Part shown: piece by piece, positions 1-8,023 of the stretch
Numbering within the stretch: position 1 is the stretch's first letter
How the letters are laid out: each line of letters opens with the position of its first letter
Source: Gnetum montanum
Lineage: Eukaryota; Streptophyta; Gnetopsida; Gnetales; Gnetaceae
Direction of reading: 5' to 3'
DNA length: 20,728 nt
Assembly (NCBI GenBank): GCA_015680685.1
Contig: MNCI01005537.1
Span: 4,836-25,563 of the forward strand
The notes under the pieces: generated by a model
Told to the model about the DNA's origin: nothing
What the model saw: only the letters and a program-made list of their open reading frames with translations
The model's database searches: none
Position numbers and translations under genes: made by a program

Positions 1-535
1 GGATTTTTTCATTTTTTTTCCTTAACCCCTACACCTTCGGTAGTCATCATCTACATTTTCCCAGATACATATCAGCCATACCACAACCTAGCCAATGAAC
101 CTAAACCAAAGCAAGGTATTCTTTACTTAATGATTCAATTACCCTTGCTAATATATGATTGTGTTTTGTGTGCAGATGGCCATCATACAACAAAGAAATG
201 GATCTAGCGCAAACACTTGGAATGGAGCAGCGCTGAAGCCGCTATGTAAGGAGCAGGATCGATAATGCGCTTACGGATGGACAACGAAAGGCGCAATCTA
301 GGCGTTGGCAGCAACAAGACTCTTCTCTCTTCTTCTCTTTTATTCTCTCTCCTCTTTTCTCTCAGCTACCAAATGTGGCCTGATCTCATTGTAATAAGGT
401 GTTCACCCTTGTTGTCATGAACACCAATTTTTGTCAAGTCTTGTAATAAAGACCCGTTCACATGTCATCCCATTAGTTCGATTCCCCTCAATAATCCCAT
501 ACCTACCTGATACCATTGTAAGGACTCGAGGACGA
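1..535 (+). other. Untranslated 3' internal tail of element C
   Basis: No long ORF is present. The left part is T-rich, and a pyrimidine-rich tract lies near 319-365. A sequence resembling a 3' splice site (T/G-rich tract ending TGTGCAG at 169-175) directly precedes an ATG at 176, but that frame closes after 29 codons at 263-265. The last part (about 505-558) aligns by eye with the sequence just upstream of element E's LTR, which supports its being the terminal internal region of the same retrotransposon family. I see no tRNA or other RNA gene. Confidence 0.55.
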
Positions 536-558
536 GTTTTCATTCAGTCATGGGGGTA
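536..558 (+). other. Polypurine tract segment of element C
   Basis: The segment contains TTTTCATTCAG followed by a G-run (TGGGGGTA) and abuts the LTR start TGATGAG. The same arrangement, with the same TTTTCATTCAG and GGGGGTA pieces, occurs on the minus strand just before element E's LTR (6444-6465). Polypurine tracts prime plus-strand DNA synthesis next to the 3' LTR, so the position fits. Confidence 0.75.
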
Positions 559-584
559 TGATGAGATGTGACATGCACTGTGCC

Positions 585-664
585 GTGATATCGCGGCCGC
601 CGCGATGTCGCATCCCATGCGATATCGTGTCTTTCCCTGCAATATCGCGTACGCGATATCGCGG
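585..664 (+). promoter_or_regulatory. U3 array of GATATC/CGCG palindromes (element C)
   Basis: Several overlapping palindromes centred on GATATC or CGCGATATCGCG lie 15 to 95 bases upstream of the TATA box. The clearest is the perfect 18-bp palindrome ATATCGCGTACGCGATAT at 642-659. The same position in the LTRs of A and B holds GATATC or GATATT motifs with CG often changed to TG or CA. The placement suggests promoter-proximal protein-binding sites, but no factor is assigned. Confidence 0.55.
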
Positions 665-678
665 TCCACCGTCATATC

Positions 679-686
679 TATAAATA
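679..686 (+). promoter_or_regulatory. TATA box of the element C LTR
   Basis: TATAAATA followed by AGAGG is conserved at the same LTR position in A (5989-5996) and B (19367-19374). It probably marks the Pol II promoter at the U3/R boundary. Confidence 0.7.
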
Positions 687-930
687 AGAGGCGGCACTCC
701 CCTCATTTCCAAATCCTAGCTAGAAGTAGTGAAGCTCTAGCAGTTTGATCCCTCCAGAGTTAGAATTTTTCCCATGTGCCCGCAGTAGGAGTCCTAGAGT
801 GAATGGCTCTTTATTCGAGCAGCTTGTAACCTGAAGCCAAGTTGTGTACAGTAAGAAAGATGAACTTGATTGGATAAACCTTGCAGCATGTGGTTTTATT
901 TATTGTTTTATTTATTTCTTTCCTAGTGCA

Positions 931-1216
931 CATGAGTACAACTTGATTACGAGCATCTACGGATGTGTACGGCTAATCAAGGAATCGACTACTCATCGCA
1001 ACGCCTGAGTACAACTTAACTACGAGCATTGGCTACTTGGTAACCCAGTAGCGTATTCCAGGATCTACGCTTGGTAATCCCAATAGTAGTCTAATGTGTA
1101 TGGCTAGTTAAGGAATCGGCTGCTCATCGCTAGGCTAGAACGTGTGATAAGTACGACTTGGCTACGAGCATCCATGGGTATGTACGGCTAGCCAAGGAAT
1201 CGGCTACTTATCACAC
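931..1216 (+). repeat. Three hairpin repeat units in the C LTR
   Basis: Three related units each form a foldback. Unit 1 pairs CTTGATTA (942-949) with TAATCAAG (974-981), with an outer stem ATGAGTA/TACTCAT (932-938 and 990-996). Unit 2 pairs CTTAACTA (1015-1022) with TAGTTAAG (1105-1112), with an outer stem TGAGTA/TGCTCA including one G-T pair; about 80 bases sit between its arms, themselves with a GCTACT/AGTAGC stem (1032-1037 and 1047-1052). Unit 3 pairs CTTGGCTA (1157-1164) with TAGCCAAG (1189-1196) inside a perfect 12-bp outer stem GTGTGATAAGTA/TACTTATCACAC (1142-1153 and 1205-1216). Arms differ between units but stay complementary within each. The region lies downstream of the TATA box, so it would be in the element's RNA. 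Confidence 0.75.
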
Positions 1217-1633
1217 TTAGGCTAAATAGGTGCCTCAGTATGACCACTTCAAGTACTTGCATTACGTGTGGTGATCCCAGTAATGATTAGCGTTTGGTAG
1301 CCACAATTGCATAGTTCAGGGTGTGTCCGGTAAGTGGGAATGGATGCTGACGCTAGTTAATTTAGACTTAGGACATTAGTTAGAGTTAGTTAGTTTCTCA
1401 ACCCTCTCTCTCATAGCATAGGCGATAAACTAAAAAATACCAAAAAAATCACATACCTCATACTTTCTTAACCATATACTATGACACATACAAGCAAGCC
1501 TGGGAAGACAACGAACAATTAACCCCAAGTGTTTCTTGTGGCGTTAAGGCATTTAGTCTGCGGAGTTCAACCAGATCGAGCGTGCATGCTCGTATTCGTA
1601 TGGCTGAGTGTAGGGGTACCTCGCCACTCATCA

Positions 1634-3180
1634 GATATGCTAGGATCTATTTTGGTTAATTCGAGATATGACCAAGTGAAGGCTTTTGACCATTTATTTA
1701 TTACCTTTAGTAGTCTCTCTTTTTGCTGCGAAGAGAGCTTAGCATTAATAATTACCGATTTTCCATTTTTAAGAAATGTGTATTCCATATCGGTGGGTTG
1801 TGGTTTTAACTCAAGGGACTCCTAATTAAACTTATTAGGGATTTTCAACTTCCCCCAATTGATATTTTCAATGTTAATACTTGGAAGTTGGCGATGGACT
1901 TGCTCTAATGTATCTATGCTATTGATGTAAGTGCAAGTCAAACCCTCAATTGGTTCCATGTATATAGTTGAACTGCTCTCTTGATTAGTTGTTAGCCACT
2001 AGGTGCCTTCTTGTCTTGTGGCTATTGTATGTTAGTCACTTATACACACTGATTGCATGCAGGTAATGTTAAACATTACACGAACCATGACTTTTGCACG
2101 CAATTACACCCTGTGTCACTGCATGTGATGCATGGGACTTTCTTCTTCTCGATCTTTCCAAATGTATTTTTCTTTGATATTTCTAGGGAAAGATCATGGA
2201 TTCCTAGGCACACATCAACTATGCTTAGTCATGCTCTTCCCATTATGATTTGGAAGTCCCCTTTACTTTTGTTCACTTGAATCACTAGGAATTCAGTTGG
2301 ATACAACCATCCACAAACAATGTTGAAAATGTCCTCCATGAGCCCTAATAGGATAGTGATAAACTAGTCAGCCAACTCTCAATGAATGTTACTCTTTTTC
2401 AGTGCAGCTAGATTTCAAGCTTTGTACATTTCTTGAGAGATTAGTTTGACACCAGAACCTGAATCCAAAAGAGCCTTGCATGATTTATTCCCAGCGATTT
2501 GTAAATATATAAGAGGACTTTTAGGATCAGAAAATTTCCTAGGAAGATGGTCAGCTTTAATCCATTTGGTGATGGCATGAGTTAACATGACCATATGCAT
2601 TAGGCACAGTGTTTGGCCTAAAGGGAGCTTTGAAGTTTTGATTGGTAATGAGGGGTCTAAAGGATTAGTTGCTTGTGGTTGCAAGGGCTTAGTTGGATTG
2701 TTGGTTCTCAAGAAAGGTCTTTTCTTCATGTGTTTATTAGGACCAACAATAGATTGAGATTTAACAGCCCTTATAGCATTACATTGCAGTGGCTGGGCAG
2801 GGAGTTCAACCTGCATAGCTAGAGCAAGTGGTAATGGAGATATGGATGGAAGAGGTGCAGCCGGATGGGAAGGATAGAATATCTATGGAACATCACCCCT
2901 AGGAGGAGTCCTATAGCACTCATAGGCTTGGTAGTGAGGTTAAGAAGTGACATGACAAGTAGAATCATGTGGAGAGATTGGTTGTTGCACGTAATATCCA
3001 TATGGATCATTTGCTAATAAGGATACTATTGTTGTGGTGGTGGCATTCCCCATTATTGTGGGTATTGCCACTATTGATACTGCTCGATTGGTTGTGGTGG
3101 AGTTCCACTTGGATAATATGTTAAGGGTTGGTGGAGCTGCCTTGGGTTACCTTGAGGATAAGGTAACCTTCAGGGTGTTT
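1634..3180 (-). pseudogene. Protease and N-terminal pol remnant, element A
   Basis: This continues the polyprotein after gag. It opens with a Pro/Gln/Tyr-rich linker (about 2830-3130), then a retropepsin-like domain with the active-site triad in ALLDSGSGVKLIS (near 2435-2480) and the downstream motif IIMGRAWLS (near 2250). It ends with the pre-RT linker (KWSKAFTWSY, near 1660-1690). RT itself is missing because element C interrupts the frame at 1634. The frame changes between gag and protease and again before 1788, so at least two indels are present. Stops are mostly TAA/TAG/TGA at Gln, Trp or Arg positions. The same order and motifs occur in element B, which supports the assignment. Confidence 0.75.
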
Positions 3181-3223
3181 GCCTTTTGTTTAATCATGGA
3201 TTAAGTGTGTACACCCCAAACTC

Positions 3224-5122
3224 TCACAGATGTGAGATTACAAGGCAACATTCCTTAGGTTGATCATATTGGCATATCTTGCATCCACTATCATTATCTG
3301 TATCTAAATCCACAACCTCTTCAATGATGACAACTTTGCCCTTACCCTTGTTATGTGCATATTTTACTTCTCTCTTTTTTCTTTTATTTTCTTGTTCACT
3401 ATCTTGCTTTCTAAACTCCTCTACTACTTTGAGAACAGTTTGAAATTTATCATCTAGGAAGTCCCACATTTGGTCCGCCTTTGCTAATACTTCCGATGCA
3501 AGTTTTTGAATGGGTAAAGTTTTCCTATTCACCATCTCTTTGAGTGGTAACTCTTCTTCATCCTCACAAAATATTACTCCCTTATTTTGGAGGGAAGGAT
3601 CTATATTATATTCCTCTGCACTCTCTCTTTTCCATAACTCACCTTCCTCTTTAGCAACTTGCTCTAATAATATTTGTACTTGATGGATCCTAAGCTCAGA
3701 TAGTCTTCCTTGGGCATAAGTCCCAATGGTTCTTCGAATTTCATGCCTAAGCCCATCTACGAGATGGTGTAGTTGATCCCTCTATGAATAACCATGGTTG
3801 GGACAATGATGTAATAGTGCATAATATCAACCCATGGTAGCATCCAAGGGTTCATGTCCTCCTTGTTTCCAGCCTTGGATTTGCTTCTGCAGGTTGGATG
3901 CTCGAGAGTACATTTGGTACTTATTGTTAAAAAATTCTAACATGGTACTCCACCCACAAATGGATTCTGGTTCTAAGGACTGGTACTAGCTTTCCACTTC
4001 TTTGATTAGCATCTATGGAAACAACTTTAATTTTTGCCATTTTTTTTCTATGTTTTGTAAGGCACATGCATCATGAAATGCTTGTAGATGATTTTGAGGT
4101 TTAGCGTTGTATCCCCCTTCAAATCATGGGATATTGTTCATGTCTAATATATTGATCCTACTATCCTTTTGGTGCCTTGTTGGGATCCTAACGACCTTAG
4201 TTATGTCTAACAAACTTCGGGAAGCAAGTAGGGGTTCATCGTGATTGTCTCGTTTATGGTGTCTATGATGCCCGTGTTGTTCCCTACTTTCCCTTCTTTT
4301 AAGGTGTGTTTCTCTAGAGTGCCCTCATCCCCATTCTCGACTATTTTGTCTATGGCTCCCATTTTGCCTACCCTTATCCTCATGGTTTTTTTCTTTGTGA
4401 CTACGTCCAGATCCTGAAGGAGAGGGTCAAGGAGATGATGAAGGTGAAGAAGAAGGAGGACCATCACCATGATGGTGCCTACTTCCTTTTCTTCAGTAGT
4501 CTTTGCCTCAATCATGGTTATGATTAGAATTTCCATCTTTGTCATGTGTTCGTGTTCCTTTTTTAGATCCTTTATGTCTATCAGTACTAGAATTCGGATT
4601 ATGGATAGTTGAGTAAAGATTCTAATACACAACCCCTTGATTGAAGTCAATGGGAGGAACATCATTGTGTGGTCAACTGCCTGAGGTAGGTTCACCACCC
4701 TCATTTTCGCTTAGGATACGTGGGACATTTTGTGATAACTTTCCTTTCATGGATTTATGATGTTTCTCATATCATAAATCCCTTTGATGTTGTGCCTCTA
4801 TGGGTTGATACTCTCTCAAGTCATGATCATGCACAACGTACTCTACCTATCAGTGCTACATACCAATTCATGTGAGATTATGAAGAAGCATTCCTGGGAC
4901 TAAGTGATTGGGAGGTAACATTATGTTACCTTCTAAATCTTGCCAAGACAGTTGTTCATCCTAGTGGAGGATAAATGTAAAGTTTGGTACATATTCATTG
5001 GGATGAACATATACCACACAAAACTATTGAGGGACTAGCAGATCATCATGTGTACTATGCCTCCAATTGTTCCCTGTATCAAACCTAGGTAGTAAAACAC
5101 TTTCATATGAAGAAGGAGACAT
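3224..5122 (-). pseudogene. Decayed gag, element A
   Basis: A single minus-strand frame from the ATG at 5122 to a TGA at 3224 gives about 633 codons with roughly 18 internal stops. In order: an N-terminal segment; a His/Arg/Lys/Ser-rich stretch (about residues 140-300) with Ser/Pro runs; the retrotransposon gag domain (FEGGYNAK, SLEPESICGW, the CP-HG motif in LLHHCPNHGYS, then the GLRHEIR segment); and a basic C-terminal part ending in a possible cysteine cluster (GCKICQYDQPKECC), perhaps a worn zinc knuckle. The start is the first ATG after the PBS and matches the ATG position in B. The ORF of 165 codons at 4207-4704 is a shifted-frame shadow of the basic region. Gag would form the capsid and bind RNA. 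Confidence 0.75.
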
Positions 5123-5250
5123 GATTGTCTACTCAGTGTGCAATGTATTATATATTATTATATATATATTTTTTCTTGTAACCAACCCTAAGGGTTTTTT
5201 CCAATGATGGGAAATATTTCCTAAGTTCTAATTAGTGCACAACCACAAAG

Positions 5251-5270
5251 TTCCCTAGCAATGGTGCCAA
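5251..5270 (-). other. Primer-binding site, element A (tRNA-Asp type)
   Basis: Directly after the LTR end the minus strand reads TTGGCACCATTGCTAGGGAA. This matches the tRNA-Asp-type site known from Athila elements (TGGCGCCGTTGCCGGGGA) apart from three C-to-T or G-to-A changes, two at CG sites. It would prime minus-strand DNA synthesis. Confidence 0.75.
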
Positions 5271-6093
5271 TGATGAGCGGTGAGGTATCCCTATGCTCAA
5301 CCATACGAATACGAACATTTACGCACAATCTGGTCAAATTCCAAGGACTAAGTGCTTATGCATCTTTGTGAAACAAGGATGGGTTGATCAATCATTTTCT
5401 TCCCTAGCTTACTTGTATGGCATGATTCTATGGTTAAGTAAACTTGAGGTACATGATTTTTTATAGTTTTTATGTTTTTTGTCCTAGTGCTAGAAAGGGA
5501 GGAGAGAGATAAATAAGTAACTAATTTTGATTTAACTAGTCAACTATGCTTTAACTAGTCCTAACACCAGCATCCATTCTCACTTTTCGTACACATCTTG
5601 AACTAGTGCAACACTTCTGGGATTACCAAACGCTAATTGTTATTGGGTTACCAAGTGTTACATGCATGCTCGAAGTGATTGTATTAAGTGTGCTTACTTA
5701 GGAGAGTTGTAGGGTAAGAGAGAGAACATTAATTAACTAAGGAAAGCATTAATTAATATTAATTAACATTAATTAATCTATTCTGAATGTTGCAAGGTTT
5801 AGCACAAAGTTTATCTTTATTGTTGTGCACAAGGTATGCTCAGATACACATTGCTTGAAGAAAGATCTATTCACTTTATGACTCCTACTATGGGCACTTA
5901 GAAATAATTCTATCTTTGGAAAGGGAAAAAGGTAAGAGTTTGGGTAAGGTACTAAGACTAACTATCCAAACCAATTGTTCCCACCTCTTATTTATAGGCA
6001 ATGAGGCAGGCTACAATATCACATATGCAATATCACATACGTGATATTGCGTGGAAGGCTCCGATATCGTGCATGGGATATCGCGACTCATCA
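5271..6093 (-). repeat. 5' LTR of element A (823 bp)
   Basis: On the minus strand it starts TGATGAG at 6093 and ends CTCATCA at 5271. It carries GATATC/GATATT palindromes (about 6010-6087), the TATA box TATAAATA (5989-5996), a polyadenylation-like AATAAAGAT (near 5820) and AT-rich TTAATTAA repeats (5730-5780). Its length is within one base of B's 5' LTR. The last part matches the right end of C's LTR. U3 shows many TG/CA where C has CG, a sign of age and past methylation. Confidence 0.85.
5989..5996 (-). promoter_or_regulatory. TATA box of the element A LTR
   Basis: TATAAATA followed by AGAGG on the minus strand, at the same place as in C and B, about 100 bases from the LTR start. Confidence 0.65.
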
Positions 6094-6443
6094 CAAGTGT
6101 TGCAAGGGTTACCAAAAAGCTTATCTTTATTATCGCACACACTGCTATGCTTAGGTACAACAATGTTCAAGTAAAGATATGTACACTCTTAACTCCTACT
6201 ACGAGCACTTAGAAAATTATTCTAACTTTCAAATGATAAAATTGCAAGAGGTCCACTACAACTTGACAAAACATGTAATAAACATGAGGGGTGATCATTT
6301 ATTTGTAGGTGAAAATAGATACTACATTGACAGGGCCATGTCAATGCATCAAATTATGCATTGACAAGGTCTAGTCGATGAGGACTAGTTAATGGGGCCT
6401 AGTCAATGGGGCCCATTCGATGCAGCCAATCCATGATTCATCA
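6094..6443 (-). repeat. Truncated LTR of element E, interrupted by A
   Basis: The minus strand starts TGATGAATC at 6443, right after a polypurine tract. It contains a TATA-like TACAAATA (about 6299-6306) and then R-type sequence homologous to the other LTRs (GTAGGAGT, AATAAAGATAAGC, CCTTGCAACA). Homology stops at about 6097, where element A begins; the remaining U5 portion should lie beyond A. Its U3 differs from those of A, B and C: instead of GATATC palindromes it has three to four 14-bp tandem units (6371-6426, starting CTAGT) and inverted repeats of TTGACA/TGTCAA. The 61-codon plus-strand ORF at 6179-6364 is spurious. Confidence 0.75.
6327..6426 (-). repeat. U3 inverted and tandem repeats of LTR E
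   Basis: TGTCAATGCAT (6339-6349) pairs perfectly with ATGCATTGACA (6356-6366) around a 6-base loop, and TTGACA (6327-6332) pairs with TGTCAA (6339-6344). Next to them are tandem 14-mers CTAGTCGATGAGGA (6371-6384), CTAGTTAATGGGGC (6385-6398), CTAGTCAATGGGGC (6399-6412) and a worn fourth copy (6413-6426). The block occupies the place the GATATC array has in the other LTRs. Confidence 0.65.
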
Positions 6444-6465
6444 TACCCCCACAACTGAATGAAAA
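6444..6465 (-). other. Polypurine tract segment of element E
   Basis: On the minus strand TTTTCATTCAG followed by TTGTGGGGGTA abuts the LTR start TGATGAA. It is nearly identical to the segment before C's LTR, so the LTR at 6443 is a 3' LTR and the DNA from 6466 upward is the 3' internal part of that element. Confidence 0.75.
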
Positions 6466-6685
6466 TTTTTCCTTAAGTTCTTTACAAATTTCCAAAGGTA
6501 TGGAATTATTTACTAATGATAGACATACAACAAACATAAACAAACACAATCAAATAATAAGTGATTGACTGTACAGATATACAATCATTACATAATTTTT
6601 TGGTGTTTAGGACTACAAAATTGAATACTTGGACAAAATTTGACAAACACATTCTCCTCTAATCAAATGAAGAGAATGGAGAAGA

Positions 6686-8023
6686 TTAAATGATCCCAGG
6701 TAATGGAGTCTCCTAAGGTTCTGAACTACCTTCTCCTACTTCAGGTGCATGTGGTGGTTAAGGCTATTATGGCTATCCTACTATTACTGTAACTTCCTAT
6801 GGAAGACAAAAAGCATCTAACAATGCTTTCATCTTCTCCTCCTTAGTCCTAGGATCGTGCATGGTCCACACAACTTTACCAATGTGGGTTGGAATGGGCA
6901 CATCCCAAGGATAGGGAATTATTGGAAATAGCTCCTTGACATTGACAAACAAGGCAACAAATTGTTTACATTCAATTTTTAGTACCTTGAATGCCTTATG
7001 TAGTTCCTAGTAGTTGTTCATTCTTCTAGCCAAGTTCTCAACAATTGATCTTTGATTAATAAATCTTGCCTTAAGAACTTCGATTTTAGCATTTGTAGTC
7101 TTAAGCTTTTACTTGGTCTCCTTGTGATGCTTGAACTATGCCTTGTATAGTAATTAGGATATGGCTACCTATTTTTCTAATCCTAACTACGACAATTTGG
7201 TAGTCAGCATTGCTAGGTTTGTATATCTTAGATTGACAAGCTCCATGTATTCAACCATCTCTTCAATCTGCAATTCCTTCATGTAGATCTCTACTTTGTT
7301 GTAGGCATCTATCCCATCAATTATAGGTTATCACATTTCTTTTCCTCACTAGAGTTGCTAGAGGGTCTCATTGACTTTTTCCTTAGCCATCTGGGTATGT
7401 CTTTGGTTAACTTCTTCTTGTAGGCCAACCTAACCTTTGTAGTGGTTTTTGACTCTCTTAAATTTGAAAGCCTCATTCTTCTAGGTGGTAATCTTGATCA
7501 TAAATTCTTGGCATAAGGCACAAACTTCCTTCATAGAGAGATTTCTATTCTCTACTACCAATCTCCTAAGCTTAGTGTTCACCTTGGCTAGCTACTCCTA
7601 TTGTTTATGGATGAATTCTTGCATTTGTTGTTTCTACACATCAACATGCCATAGGTGATGACTTTTTGTGATCAGCATCTCATTATTTTGGTGCATATAG
7701 ACCAAGTCCTTCTAAATTAAATATGTTTTGGCCTTAGACATAGAATGGTCAAAGACATCCATCACCATTCCTACCTCAACTTGTTTGAGCCTGTCTTAAT
7801 CTATTGAAAAGCTTCATCTCTTGTTAGTGTAAGGTGTTACGACTAAAAACCTTGACTACTGGAATGAAAACTAAGGATCCTCATTGCAGTAGTTCCCCAA
7901 CCTCAAATTCCCAAGTCCTCCACTATAAAAATGGGATTTGAGGTGCCCTAGTTAGTCCAATAAATCAAATAGGGACTTATGAGATGCAAAACATGGGAAT
8001 ATAAATAGATCCAAATAATGCAT
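6686..8023 (-). pseudogene. Unrecognised decayed ORF at the 3' end of element E
   Basis: One minus-strand frame runs about 446 codons from an ATG at 8023 to a TAA at 6686, with roughly 28 internal stops and no obvious frameshift. Most stops are TAG, fitting a former CAG (Gln). The N-terminal 80 residues are mixed (GGLGNLRLGNYCNEDP is readable). Residues about 85-330 are rich in Lys, Glu, Gln, Leu and Met with heptad-like spacing, suggesting coiled coil. A more ordered segment follows (LFPIIPYPWDVPIPTHIG, MHDPRTKEEKMKALLDAFC), then a Pro/Gln-rich tail with PPHAPEVGEG. I see no signal peptide, membrane segment or catalytic motif. It sits about 220 bases before the polypurine tract, where some Athila/Tat elements carry an extra ORF, but I do not recognise it as env. 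It could also be a captured host sequence. The start is uncertain. Confidence 0.55.

Larger units (their letters stand above)
1..1633 (+). mobile_element. Element C: 3' end of a Ty3/gypsy LTR retrotransposon
   Basis: This is the 3' terminal part of a plus-strand LTR retrotransposon: internal tail, polypurine tract, then a complete LTR. Its 5' part lies left of the window. The LTR ends abruptly at CTCATCA, and the next base continues element A's pol sequence on the opposite strand, so C appears to be inserted into A. The first five bases of A after the junction (GATAT, 1634-1638) would be the target-site duplication if the other copy, off the window, matches. C keeps many CpG sites that are TpG or CpA in the related LTRs of A and B, which fits a younger insertion. 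Confidence 0.8.
559..1633 (+). repeat. 3' LTR of element C (about 1.08 kb)
   Basis: The LTR begins TGATGAG and ends CTCATCA, a perfect 7-bp terminal inverted repeat shared with the LTRs of A and B. It has a U3 array of GATATC palindromes and a TATA box at 679-686. The R-like part around 755-890 aligns with the other LTRs (GTTAGAAT, GTAGGAGT, CCTTGCAGCA). The segment 922-1240 is an insertion-like array of hairpin repeats absent from the LTRs of A and B. The right end, with ATGCTCGTATTCGTATGG, again matches A. At about 1075 bp it is some 250 bp longer than those LTRs, and the array roughly accounts for the difference. Confidence 0.85.
1634..6093 (-). mobile_element. Element A: 5' part of a Ty3/gypsy retrotransposon
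   Basis: Reading the minus strand from 6093: 5' LTR, primer-binding site, gag, protease and the first part of pol, then an abrupt stop at the C insertion. RT, RNase H and integrase would lie beyond C, outside the window. A interrupts element E's LTR at 6094; CAAGT (6094-6098) would be its target-site duplication. It is clearly related to element B but keeps the gag region that B has lost. Many in-frame stops and at least two frameshifts make it non-coding today. Confidence 0.85.

Noticed and set aside
4207-4704. 165-codon minus-strand ORF as a gene
   Set aside because: It is the shifted-frame shadow of the His/Arg/Ser-rich gag region; the other frame continues directly into the recognised gag domain. 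The ORF at 17802-18089 is the same shadow in element B.
6179-6364. 61-codon plus-strand ORF
   Set aside because: It lies inside the truncated LTR of element E, antisense to the LTR, and has no domain.
6094-6443. Tandem LTR array made by unequal recombination
   Set aside because: The partial LTR E and the complete LTR A differ in U3, and a simple insertion of A into E explains the junction. It could be revisited if the left flank lacks E's U5.
6686-8023. A reassigned or read-through TAG codon in the long frame
   Set aside because: Stops also include TAA and TGA, and the same pattern occurs in gag and pol of A and B. Deamination of methylated CAG, TGG and CGA explains it more simply than a changed code in a plant nucleus.
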